From: an uncultured Bacilli bacterium | GTDB taxonomy: Bacteria; Bacillota_I; Bacilli_A; RF39; UBA660 | DNA: 21,553 nt | Reading direction: 5' to 3' | NCBI GenBank assembly: GCA_934095805.1 | Contig: CAKOKV010000002.1 | Coordinates: 1-21,553 of the forward strand | Shown here: positions 14,643-21,553 of the stretch, in pieces | Layout: every line of letters starts with the position of its first letter | Position numbering within the stretch: position 1 is the stretch's first letter | Translations under genes and position numbers: made by a program | Notes under the pieces: generated by a model | What the model saw: the letters and a program-made list of their open reading frames with translations, nothing else | Databases searched by the model: none | Told to the model about the DNA's origin: nothing

Positions 14643-16982
14643 CCATTTCCAATTTTTTATTTCTGGCATATCTTCGCCATATTCTTTTATATATTCTTTG
14701 TGTTCAATAAGTTTATTTTTACACCATTCATTTAATGATGATGATTTGTCACCTAGTTTATCCAAATATTTTAGTGCATCAATTACTAAATTATATCTAT
14801 CTAATTTATTTTGAACTTTCATATCAAATGTTGTTGTGATTGTTCCTTCTTCTAAATATCCGTGAACATGCATATTTTGATTGTGTCTTTTATATGTTAA
14901 TTCATGTATAAGATTTGGATAACCATGGAAAGCAAATATTATTGGTTTATCTTTTGTGAATAAATTGTCATATTCACTATCTTCTAGTCCATGTGGATGA
15001 TTTTCATTACTTTGTAATTTCATTAAATCAACTACATTAATAAATCTTATTTTCAAATCACTAAAATTTTCTCTTAATATTTTAGTAGCAGCTAGTGCTT
15101 CAACTGTTGGTGTTTCTCCGGCACAAGCCATTATTAAGTCTGGTTCACTACCTTCATCGTTACTAGCAAAATCCCATATTCCAAGTCCTTTTGTACAATG
15201 TTTAATCGCTTCAGGCATATTTAACCATTGAGGTCTTGGATGTTTTGATGCAACTATTACATTAATATAATTTTTGCTTCTGATACAATGATCAAAGCAA
15301 GATATTAATGTATTAGTATCTGGTGGTAAATATATTCTTACAGTATCTGCTTTTTTAGTAACAATATGGTTTAAGAATCCTGGATCTTGATGAGTAAATC
15401 CATTATGATCTTGTTGCCATACATATGAACTTAAAATATAGTTTAGAGATGAAATATCCCTTCTCCAAGGTAAGTCTTTTGTTACTTTTAACCATTTAGC
15501 ATGTTGACTTGCCATTGAATCTACAATTCTTATAAATGCTTCATAACTATGTATAAAACCATGTCTTCCTGTTAAAAGATACCCTTCTAACATGCCTTCA
15601 CATAAATGTTCAGATAATATAGAATCAATAACTCTTCCATATGGACTAATGAATTCATCATTATCATATTTTATTCCATTCCATTGTCTATTTGTTACTT
15701 CAAATATATGATTTAATCTATTTGAAAGAGCCTCATCTGGACCAAATATTCTAAAATTCTTTTTATTTTCATTTAATTTTATAATATCTCTTATAAAGTA
15801 ACCAAGTTCCATCATATCTTGACTAATTGTTTCACCTGGTTTTTTGACTTCTACACCATAACCTCTAAAATCAGGTATATTTAACTCTTCTAATAAAAGA
15901 CCACCATTAGCATGAGGATTCATTCCCATTCTATGATTTCCTTTTGGAGCTAACTCTTTTAATTCTTTCTTTAATGTACCATTTTCATCAAATAATTCAT
16001 CTGGTTTATAGCTCCTTAACCATGCTTCTAATATTTCTAAGTTTTCTGGATGTTCTTTATTTACCACTACTGGTATTTGATGACTTCTAAATGTTCCTTC
16101 CACTGGTAAGTCATTTATAAATTTAGGGCCACCCCATCCTTTTGGAGTTTTTAATATAATCATTGGAAAAGTAGCTCTTTTATTTAATCTAGTTTTATTT
16201 TTAATAATTTTTATTTCTTCTATACATCTATCTAATGTTTTTGCCATTAACTCATGTATTTTAGCTGTTGAAGATGCTTCTACTATGTATGGATTCCATC
16301 CACAACCTTCAAAATATTTAATAAGTTCTTCTTCTGGTATTCTTGAATACACAGTTGGATTTGCTATTTTATATCCATTTAAATGTAAAATAGGAAGGAC
16401 TACTCCATCAGTTAGTGGATTTATTATTTTATTTAAATGCCATGATGCTGCTAAAGGTCCTGTTTCAGCTTCTCCATCACCTACTACACAAGCAGCTATT
16501 AAATCTGGATTATCTAGAACTGCTCCAAATGCATGAGACAATGAATATCCAAGTTCTCCACCTTCATTAATGCTTCCTGGTGTTTCAGGTGCTACATGTG
16601 AGCTTATTCCTCCTGGAAAACTAAATTGTTTAAATAATTTTTTCATTCCAGCAGAATCTTCTGTAATACTTGGATATATTTCACTATAACTTCCTTCCAA
16701 ATAAGTATTTGCCACCATAGCTTGACCACCATGTCCTGGTCCTGAAATATATATCATATCTAAATTATATTTTTTAATTATTCTATTTAAATGAACATAT
16801 ACAAAATTTTGTCCTGGAGCTGTACCCCAATGACCTACTACATTTGGTTTAATTTGTTCTAATGTAAGTGGTTCTCTTAAAAGAGGATTATCTTTTAAAT
16901 AAAGTTGACCAACTGAAAGATAATTAGCAGCTCTTAAATATGCATCTATATTTTTTAATTCTTTATCACTTAGTGTTTTCAT
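14640..16982 (-). CDS. xfp: Xylulose-5-phosphate/fructose-6-phosphate phosphoketolase
   Basis: 780 residues, within the family range (about 790-820). This TPP-dependent cytosolic enzyme splits xylulose-5-P (and often fructose-6-P) with phosphate to acetyl-phosphate plus glyceraldehyde-3-P or erythrose-4-P. Motifs: [11 protein letters not shown] near residue 50, SGPGHGGQA, the TPP site [10 protein letters not shown] with [11 protein letters not shown] after it, [10 protein letters not shown] and [14 protein letters not shown]. These support an intact enzyme, hence a phosphoketolase route giving acetyl-P and ATP. The start at 16982 ([10 protein letters not shown]) is supported by GGAGG (16987-16991) only 4 bases upstream; an in-frame ATG at 17063 would overlap tsaE and is rejected. 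Whether it prefers X5P, F6P or both cannot be told. It has its own promoter and shares a terminator with the convergent gene. Confidence 0.96.
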   Translation of the reverse strand: MKTLSDKELKNIDAYLRAANYLSVGQLYLKDNPLLREPLTLEQIKPNVVGHWGTAPGQNFVYVHLNRIIKKYNLDMIYISGPGHGGQAMVANTYLEGSYSEIYPSITEDSAGMKKLFKQFSFPGGISSHVAPETPGSINEGGELGYSLSHAFGAVLDNPDLIAACVVGDGEAETGPLAASWHLNKIINPLTDGVVLPILHLNGYKIANPTVYSRIPEEELIKYFEGCGWNPYIVEASSTAKIHELMAKTLDRCIEEIKIIKNKTRLNKRATFPMIILKTPKGWGGPKFINDLPVEGTFRSHQIPVVVNKEHPENLEILEAWLRSYKPDELFDENGTLKKELKELAPKGNHRMGMNPHANGGLLLEELNIPDFRGYGVEVKKPGETISQDMMELGYFIRDIIKLNENKKNFRIFGPDEALSNRLNHIFEVTNRQWNGIKYDNDEFISPYGRVIDSILSEHLCEGMLEGYLLTGRHGFIHSYEAFIRIVDSMASQHAKWLKVTKDLPWRRDISSLNYILSSYVWQQDHNGFTHQDPGFLNHIVTKKADTVRIYLPPDTNTLISCFDHCIRSKNYINVIVASKHPRPQWLNMPEAIKHCTKGLGIWDFASNDEGSEPDLIMACAGETPTVEALAATKILRENFSDLKIRFINVVDLMKLQSNENHPHGLEDSEYDNLFTKDKPIIFAFHGYPNLIHELTYKRHNQNMHVHGYLEEGTITTTFDMKVQNKLDRYNLVIDALKYLDKLGDKSSSLNEWCKNKLIEHKEYIKEYGEDMPEIKNWKW

Positions 16983-16992
16983 CTTGCCTCCT

Positions 16993-17021
16993 ATTATATA
17001 TTTTACAATATTTATTTTCAA
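16993..17021 (-). promoter_or_regulatory. Promoter of xfp, overlapping the tsaE terminator tail
   Basis: On the minus strand TTGAAA (17016-17021), 17 bases, TATAAT (16993-16998): near-consensus. The -35 is formed by the end of the T-run of the tsaE terminator. The -10 is one base from GGAGG, so the predicted start site is about 4 bases before the xfp ATG. Confidence 0.65.
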
Positions 17022-17053
17022 AAAAAAAGGTATTGTTATTTGTTTTACAATAC
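17020..17053 (-). terminator. Intrinsic terminator of tsaE
   Basis: On the minus strand GTATTGT (17047-17053), a 10-base loop, ACAATAC (17030-17036), then C and a run of nine T (17020-17028). The stem begins at the tsaE stop codon. Confidence 0.7.
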
Positions 17054-17497
17054 ACTTTCGCATAAATCTTCATACTTACTTCCATGAGGTGTTATTATGA
17101 ATTGTCTTGTATCCTCATCAATCATTTTGATTTTTATATCAAGTCTATTTTTAGGTAAGATGTCTTCAATTAAATCAGCCCATTCTATGATGCATACTCC
17201 TCTTTTGGTAAAGTATTCTTCTATTCCTATATCTTGTTTTGTATCACTTAAACGATATACATCCATATGAAATAGTTTCATTTCACCTTTATCATATTCT
17301 TTAATAATATTAAATGTAGGAGATGTAATGTTTTCATTAATTCCTAGTGCCAATGCAAAAGCTTTAGTGAAAACAGTTTTTCCACTTCCTAAGTCTCCAA
17401 TAAGACAAATAACCATATTTGGAAATTTTTCTGATTCAATATTTTGTGCTAATTCCATAGTTTCATCTTCAGAATAAGTTGTTATCTTGTATTGCAT
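17045..17497 (-). CDS. tsaE: tRNA threonylcarbamoyladenosine biosynthesis ATPase TsaE
   Basis: 150 residues, full length. TsaE is the P-loop ATPase that works with TsaB and TsaD to make t6A at position 37 of ANN-decoding tRNAs; it is universal in bacteria and usually essential. Motifs: Walker A GDLGSGKT (34-41), SPTF (59-62), LFHMDVYR (75-82) and IIEWADLI (103-110). GGTG lies 7 bases before the ATG. Its usual partners tsaB and rimI are not adjacent here. It is divergent from the cotJ genes, separated from xfp by a terminator and has its own promoter, so it is a single-gene unit. Confidence 0.95.
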   Translation of the reverse strand: MQYKITTYSEDETMELAQNIESEKFPNMVICLIGDLGSGKTVFTKAFALALGINENITSPTFNIIKEYDKGEMKLFHMDVYRLSDTKQDIGIEEYFTKRGVCIIEWADLIEDILPKNRLDIKIKMIDEDTRQFIITPHGSKYEDLCESVL

Positions 17498-17513
17498 TTA
17501 TATCACCATATTA

Positions 17514-17543
17514 ATTGTAACATTAAAAAATAAATATATACAA
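17514..17543 (-). promoter_or_regulatory. Promoter of tsaE
   Basis: TTGTAT (17538-17543), an 18-base spacer and TACAAT (17514-17519) with TG one base before it, on the minus strand. Confidence 0.5.
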
Positions 17544-17580
17544 TACTTTTTACTCATTTTACATTATTATTATATTTGTC

Positions 17581-17588
17581 TATACAAT
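17581..17588 (+). promoter_or_regulatory. Possible sporulation (sigma-E/K type) -10 before the cotJ genes
   Basis: TATACAAT differs by one base from the CATACAAT-like -10 used by mother-cell sigma factors, and cotJ is sigma-E dependent in Bacillus subtilis. No matching -35 was found at the expected distance. It could equally be a weak vegetative -10. Confidence 0.25.
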
Positions 17589-17631
17589 GGTTAAATTTAT
17601 TACATACAATAGTCTAGGAGGAAATGATAAA

Positions 17632-18132
17632 ATGTTATTTGATGAAACAAACAATCACTATGATGTAGTGTCTAATGAAAGTTCATATGAATATGAATAT
17701 GATATAGATAAGTTAGTTAATAAGAATAGTTATAATGATGTAGATATTAATATTGATAGTATTAATTTTAATAGAGACAGCAGTTTATACTCACCTATGG
17801 AAGGTTTTAATAAAGGTAATATGTTTAGTAATTTATACTCAAAGTATAAAAATCATGTATATAAATTAAGAGTAAATAGTAAAAAAGATGAATTATTATA
17901 TAATATTCAAATGTATAGTTTTGCTATGAAAGATATGAATCTTTATTTAGATGTTTATCCTAATGATAAAAAAATATTAAATAGTTTTCACGATTATAGA
18001 AAAAAATATGAAGCATTGAAAAAACAATATGAAAATGAATATGGCCCATTATGCATGAGTAATGTTGTTAATACTGATAAATGGACTTGGGTTAGTAATC
18101 CTTGGCCTTGGGATAAGGGAGGTAATAATTAA
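17632..18132 (+). CDS. CotJA-CotJB fusion spore coat protein
   Basis: 166 residues. After an acidic, Asn/Tyr/Asp-rich N-terminus (1-50) comes a CotJA-like segment, YSPMEGFNKGNMFSNLY (53-69), then a CotJB-like part: LLYNIQMYSFAMKDMNLYLD (88-107), YENEYGPL (133-140) and a WTWVSNPWPW ending (151-160). In Bacillus these are separate genes, cotJA and cotJB, whose products join CotJC in the inner coat. Here they form one reading frame. The start at 17632 is preferred to the ATG at 17587, because GGAGG (17618-17622) is about 10 bases before it and lies inside the longer version. The stop overlaps the cotJC start (TAATG), so the two are coupled. It implies sporulation capacity or its remnant. Confidence 0.8.
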   Translation: MLFDETNNHYDVVSNESSYEYEYDIDKLVNKNSYNDVDINIDSINFNRDSSLYSPMEGFNKGNMFSNLYSKYKNHVYKLRVNSKKDELLYNIQMYSFAMKDMNLYLDVYPNDKKILNSFHDYRKKYEALKKQYENEYGPLCMSNVVNTDKWTWVSNPWPWDKGGNN

Positions 18133-18689
18133 TGTTTAAATACGAAAAAACTTTAGAATATCCAATTAACATAAGAAAAAAAGATTTGAAAATGGCTAAA
18201 CTTTTAGTAGCACAATTTGGTGGCCCTGATGGAGAACTTGGTGCTTCGCTTAGATATTTAACTCAAAGATTTAGTATGCCAGACGACAGAGGTAAAGCTT
18301 TACTTTCGGATATTGGTACAGAAGAACTTGGACATGTTGAGATGATCTGTACTATGATACATCAACTTATTGAAGGAGCTTCAATAGATGAAATTAAGGC
18401 AGCTGGTTTAGATGCTTGGTATACAGAACATAATAAAGGTGTGTATCCAATGGATGCTAGTGGTGTTCCATTTACAGCTGCTTATATTGCTTCGACTGGA
18501 AATCCTATTGTAGATTTACAAGAAGATTTAGCTGCCGAAGAAAAAGCAAGAGCGACATATGAGAACTTAATGGATTTAACCAATGATGAAAGTTTACTTG
18601 CTCCACTTAGTTTTTTAAGACAAAGAGAAGTAGTTCACTATACTAGATTTAAAGAACTGCTTGAATACTATAAACAAAAAGGATATTAA
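18132..18689 (+). CDS. cotJC: CotJC, manganese-catalase-like spore coat protein
   Basis: 185 residues, the usual CotJC size. Ferritin-like manganese catalase fold; the expected metal ligands are all present: Glu35 (GELGAS), Glu65 and His68 (TEELGHVE), Glu136 (LAAEEKAR) and His169 (EVVHYTRF). The C-terminal extension of full manganese catalases is absent, as in CotJC. The protein is expected in the inner spore coat, where it may detoxify peroxide or form a scaffold. GGAGG lies 9 bases before the ATG. It overlaps the end of the CotJA-CotJB gene by one base and is followed by a terminator, so the cotJ operon consists of these two genes. Confidence 0.93.
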   Translation: MFKYEKTLEYPINIRKKDLKMAKLLVAQFGGPDGELGASLRYLTQRFSMPDDRGKALLSDIGTEELGHVEMICTMIHQLIEGASIDEIKAAGLDAWYTEHNKGVYPMDASGVPFTAAYIASTGNPIVDLQEDLAAEEKARATYENLMDLTNDESLLAPLSFLRQREVVHYTRFKELLEYYKQKGY

Positions 18690-18700
18690 TTTTTATTATT

Positions 18701-18725
18701 AAACTTCACTATTGTGAGGTTTTTT
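18701..18725 (+). terminator. Intrinsic terminator of the cotJ operon
   Basis: A 9-bp stem (18701-18709 with 18714-18722, one G-U pair), TATT loop, T-run to 18725. It abuts the stop of the convergent permease gene; the minus-strand tail is poor. Confidence 0.7.
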
Positions 18726-19419
18726 ATATGTTTCTATTTTTAAATATCTTAATGCCTAAATATGTAAAAACAATACTATAAATTATTATAATTATTATTC
18801 CTCTATTTAATGATAATGCTACATTATATTCTTCGTTTATCATATCAATCATACCGGTTTTAAACAGTGTTAAATCTAAATATGGTATAAATGTATATTT
18901 AATTATAGTTATATTCTTTTTTAAGAATAATTCTGTTATTGTAAGTCCAAATGTTAAAAATAATATTGGTATACTTGATGTTATACTTTGATTTTTTATT
19001 ATTGTGCTTAGAAATATAATTATTGTAGATATTAATATTAGAGATACACTAGTTATTAAGAAGTTATCAACATTGTTAATATTTTTGTTTATTAAAAAGT
19101 AAAATAATATAGTATATATTAACATTTCTACAATATATATGATAATTGTTGACAATTTTGATAAATATATTTTATATCTATTCACAGGTTTTGTTAAATA
19201 AAACCTAAATGTTCCATTTTCTATCTCGTTTGACATTATTCCACTAAATAAAATTGTTATTATTATTCCAATAAATGGTATCATTGTTAATAAGTTATCT
19301 TCGTTTAGACTTTTATTGTTAATAAAATAATTCAATGTTAATACGATTGTTAATACTATGAATGATATTATTTGTTTTTTAATACCTATTTTAATAAATT
19401 CATTTTTAATTAGTTTCAT
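18724..19419 (-). CDS. ABC-2 type exporter permease
   Basis: 231 residues with six hydrophobic segments (about 16-32, 43-62, 90-110, 118-141, 147-166 and 204-225). The loop NEIENGTFRFYLTKPVNRY (64-82) is the characteristic cytoplasmic coupling region of ABC-2 permeases. It pairs with the ATPase encoded just upstream; the start overlaps that gene by 14 bases, and AGGT lies about 8 bases before the ATG. Together they resemble BcrA-type or lantibiotic-immunity exporters, but no peptide or regulator gene is nearby, so the substrate is unknown. Confidence 0.85.
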   Translation of the reverse strand: MKLIKNEFIKIGIKKQIISFIVLTIVLTLNYFINNKSLNEDNLLTMIPFIGIIITILFSGIMSNEIENGTFRFYLTKPVNRYKIYLSKLSTIIIYIVEMLIYTILFYFLINKNINNVDNFLITSVSLILISTIIIFLSTIIKNQSITSSIPILFLTFGLTITELFLKKNITIIKYTFIPYLDLTLFKTGMIDMINEEYNVALSLNRGIIIIIIYSIVFTYLGIKIFKNRNI

Positions 19420-20287
19420 TATTATTACCTATCATATCAAAAAATTCTTCTTCAAGTGTTTTAGTATTTTCACTTATTCTATAAACATTAATATCATTTA
19501 ACACTAATTCTCTATTTATTTTACCTATTGTTTCATCATTTTCATATACTTCTAAATTTTCATTTACACAATAATCATTTAGTAATATTTTAGCCTTAGT
19601 ATAATCATCTACTTCAAATAATACATTTCTTTTATCACTATTTTCTTTTACTTTTATTTTTTGAATTTTACCATTATCAATAAATATTATTTTATTACAT
19701 ATATCTTCTATTTCTTTTAACATATGACTAGATATTATAATAGTAGTATCTTTTAATCCTATTAAGATATCCATTATCTTTTTTATTCCTTCTCTATCTA
19801 AACCGTTTGTTGGTTCATCTAATATTAATATTTTAGGTTTATTTATAAGAGAAGAAGCGATAGCTAATCTTTCTTTCATACCTAAAGAGTATGTTTTAAA
19901 TTTTTTGCCTAAATATTTTTCCATCTCAACAATTTTTACTATTTCCTCAATAGTTCCTTCATCAACACCTTTAAACATTGTTTTAAATAATTTTAAATTC
20001 TTTTTACCTGTTAATGTTTTATACATATCTGGTGTTTCAATTATTGTTCCGACTAAGGACATTGCTTTTTCATAATCATATTTCAGATCATAATCATAGT
20101 AAATTATTTCTCCCTCGTCTATTGTGTAAAGACCAGTCATTAATTTTAATAATGTCGATTTACCAGCCCCATTTTTACCAACTAATCCTATTATTTCCCC
20201 TTCATATGCATCAAAGTTAATATCTTCTAATATTCTTTTTCCTCCAAGTGTTTTACCAATATTTCTCACAGTAATAGATTTTTTCAT
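19406..20287 (-). CDS. ABC transporter ATP-binding protein, BcrA-like
   Basis: 293 residues. Walker A GKNGAGKST (37-45), signature YSLGMKERL (133-141), Walker B ILILDEP (153-159) with TNGLD after it, and the H-loop SSH (186-188). The Q-loop reads IIETPDMY, with Glu, as in BcrA/lantibiotic-type subunits. The C-terminal 90 residues form a non-conserved extension common in drug- or peptide-export ATPases. AAGGAGG lies 5 bases before the ATG. First gene of a two-gene operon with the ABC-2 permease; own promoter upstream. Confidence 0.92.
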   Translation of the reverse strand: MKKSITVRNIGKTLGGKRILEDINFDAYEGEIIGLVGKNGAGKSTLLKLMTGLYTIDEGEIIYYDYDLKYDYEKAMSLVGTIIETPDMYKTLTGKKNLKLFKTMFKGVDEGTIEEIVKIVEMEKYLGKKFKTYSLGMKERLAIASSLINKPKILILDEPTNGLDREGIKKIMDILIGLKDTTIIISSHMLKEIEDICNKIIFIDNGKIQKIKVKENSDKRNVLFEVDDYTKAKILLNDYCVNENLEVYENDETIGKINRELVLNDINVYRISENTKTLEEEFFDMIGNNNETN

Positions 20288-20311
20288 ATATTCCTCCTTT
20301 GTTTAAAAAAG

Positions 20312-20340
20312 AGTATATACATTTTTGGAAGTGTATGCAA
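20312..20340 (-). promoter_or_regulatory. Promoter of the ABC exporter operon
   Basis: On the minus strand TTGCAT (20335-20340), 17 bases, TATACT (20312-20317). About 25 bases before the ATPase start codon. The AT-rich stretch 20341-20451 further upstream holds nothing recognisable. Confidence 0.6.
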
Positions 20341-20451
20341 ATTGGTAAAATTAAATTTTCATGATATTTTTGATATGTAAAAAATAATTTTCTCTTAGTG
20401 AATTTTTGATTTTTAATTAACATTTTTACACTGATTTTTTAATAATTACAT

Positions 20452-20481
20452 AAAATAAAAAAACTTACAATAGTAAGTTTT
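20452..20481 (-). terminator. Intrinsic terminator of the Clp-like ATPase gene
   Basis: A 9-bp stem (20460-20468 with 20473-20481), AATA loop, followed on the minus strand by TTTTTTTATTTTAT. It starts at the stop codon of the upstream gene. Confidence 0.75.
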
Positions 20482-21469
20482 AAATATCATCTAGATCAAC
20501 ATTTTCTTCTGCGATTAAATCTTTAAATTGTTCTTTAAATTGAGCAATAGCTTTTACTTTAGCATCTTCATAAACAACTTTTGTTCTGCATATAGCTTTA
20601 TAGAAGTGTTTAATTTTAACTGTATCACTATTTTCATATAAAGCCATTGAGAATGCACTCATAACTATTGTTAATGCTATATCAGGATATCTGTTACCTA
20701 TTTCATATATTCTTTTATATTCATCAGTCATATCAACTATGAATTTAAATACTTTTTCACGAATAAAGTCTGTATATCCAATTTTAATGCCTGTTCTTTT
20801 TTCATATTTTGGATATGTTCCCATTAGAATTTCAACACATTGTTCTTCTGTTGGTTCTGCAACATCAACTTTTAAAAATCTTCTTAGGAATGCTCTATCT
20901 CTTAAAATATATGCTTCATATTCTTCATATGTAGTAGCACCAATCATTTTAATATCTCCACGGTCTAGACCTGGCTTTAACATGTTGGCAAAGTCTATAC
21001 TCATGTTAGAAGTATTTCTATTAACAAGTAAGTGTACTTCATCTATAAATAATAATATATTCTTTTTAGTTTTAAGTTCATCTACTAACAATTGTAATCT
21101 ATTTTCAGTTTGACCATCTTCCATTTTAGTCTCACCAAGTAAACTTGTTATATTTACTTTAATTAATTGATATGGTTTTAATGCATTTGGTATATTACCT
21201 GTAACCATCCTATAACCAATACCTTCAACAATTGCTGTTTTACCTACACCAGCTTTACCTACTAATAAGGCACTTTTTTCAGGTGTTAGTAATATTTCTA
21301 TAGTTTGTTCTATTTCTTTATCTCTACCAATGGCTGGATTTGTTACATATTCTTTTTTGCTTAGATTTTCTCCATAAGTATCTAGGATACTTAGTTTTCT
21401 AACCCTTTCTTCAGCAGCTGAAAGAGGTTTATTTTCTCCTAAATCTACAAATTCCATTTTATCATTCAT
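20480..21469 (-). CDS. Single-domain Clp-type AAA+ ATPase (ClpA/B/C D1-like)
   Basis: 329 residues, against 750-860 for ClpA/B/C. It holds one AAA+ module of the Clp/Hsp100 D1 type: [11 protein letters not shown] (44-54), Walker A GKAGVGKT (71-78), Walker B LLFIDEVH (139-146), sensor-1 GATTYEEY (177-184) and an arginine-finger region RDRAFLRRF (190-198), then a helical lid. The Clp N-domain, the coiled-coil middle domain and the D2 domain with a ClpP-binding loop are absent, so it cannot be a standard ClpP partner. Unfolding or remodelling of an unknown target is inferred. ATG 21469 is chosen over 21490 because GAGGT lies 7 bases before it. No adjacent adaptor or protease gene; single-gene unit with its own promoter and terminator. 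Confidence 0.8.
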   Translation of the reverse strand: MNDKMEFVDLGENKPLSAAEERVRKLSILDTYGENLSKKEYVTNPAIGRDKEIEQTIEILLTPEKSALLVGKAGVGKTAIVEGIGYRMVTGNIPNALKPYQLIKVNITSLLGETKMEDGQTENRLQLLVDELKTKKNILLFIDEVHLLVNRNTSNMSIDFANMLKPGLDRGDIKMIGATTYEEYEAYILRDRAFLRRFLKVDVAEPTEEQCVEILMGTYPKYEKRTGIKIGYTDFIREKVFKFIVDMTDEYKRIYEIGNRYPDIALTIVMSAFSMALYENSDTVKIKHFYKAICRTKVVYEDAKVKAIAQFKEQFKDLIAEENVDLDDI

Positions 21470-21509
21470 ACTATTTACCTCTTTTTTCATACTAATTTTA
21501 TCAATTTTT

Positions 21510-21538
21510 ATAATAAAAGTCTATATTTTTGTTGACAA
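21510..21538 (-). promoter_or_regulatory. Promoter of the Clp-like ATPase gene
   Basis: TTGTCA (21533-21538), 17 bases, TATTAT (21510-21515) on the minus strand, one mismatch from consensus in each hexamer. Confidence 0.55.
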
Positions 21539-21553
21539 TTATAATTTCTTAAT

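Noticed and set aside
16983..17063. Longer xfp start at 17063
   Set aside because: Would run through the tsaE terminator and the xfp promoter; the GGAGG site and family N-terminus support 16982.
17587..17631. Longer CotJA-CotJB start at 17587
   Set aside because: The GGAGG ribosome-binding site lies within this stretch, pointing to 17632.
21532..21537. Plus-strand TTGACA at the right edge
   Set aside because: A possible -35 for a gene beyond the window, but no -10 at proper spacing can be seen before the sequence ends.
1..21553. TGA read as Trp (Mycoplasma code)
   Set aside because: TGA ends the GyrI-like, DUF4130 and DUF4236 genes at sensible places, and conserved Trp positions use TGG.

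Overview
The window is very AT-rich (by eye about a quarter G+C) and gene-dense. It has clear Shine-Dalgarno sites (GGAGG, GAGGT, AGGTG), ATGA-type overlaps and short hairpin-plus-T terminators. TGG encodes Trp and TGA is used as a stop, so the code is standard and not the Mycoplasma code. A phosphoketolase, a DAP-type MurE, MscL and the spore-coat cotJ genes, together with this composition, suggest a low-GC Bacillota. A small-genome gut lineage of the RF39/TANB77 or 'CAG Firmicutes' kind is my guess; the sequence alone does not prove it.

Layout. 1-335: 3' end of a GyrI-like effector-binding protein on the + strand. 346-2155 (-): rsgA and, upstream of it, an ASCH-transglutaminase fusion. 2265-2618 (+): a small membrane protein. 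2613-4085 (-): a transglutaminase-like protein whose upstream region holds a promoter, a terminator-like hairpin and a possible 29-codon ORF. 4241-8799 (-): an HD-domain nucleotidase-like protein below a tightly overlapped three-gene unit, which is a radical SAM DNA-repair candidate (TIGR03916-like), its DUF4130/TIGR03915-like partner and a shortened, divergent GroEL-like chaperonin. 8904-11010 (-): a membrane protein, a DUF4236 protein, MscL and an EamA transporter. 11102-12989 (+): a MraZ-like regulator and murE, with a 10-bp-phased GTGGAAT repeat between them. 13160-14608 (+): two TIM44-like zinc-ribbon proteins in tandem, the first broken by a frameshift. 14640-17497 (-): phosphoketolase (xfp) and tsaE. 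17632-18689 (+): a CotJA-CotJB fusion and CotJC. 18724-20287 (-): an ABC-2 exporter. 20480-21469 (-): a single-domain Clp-type AAA+ ATPase.

Most of the window is ordinary housekeeping. The part most worth following up is 5404-8799, where an atypical chaperonin is translationally coupled to the radical SAM/DUF4130 pair and the radical SAM protein ends in a QLSLF sliding-clamp-like motif. Next are the promoter, hairpin and mini-ORF at 4095-4228, the candidate MraZ operator in front of murE, the CotJA-CotJB fusion, and the recurring placement of -10-like hexamers only a few bases before the ribosome-binding site. No tRNA, rRNA, CRISPR array, insertion sequence or prophage gene was seen.
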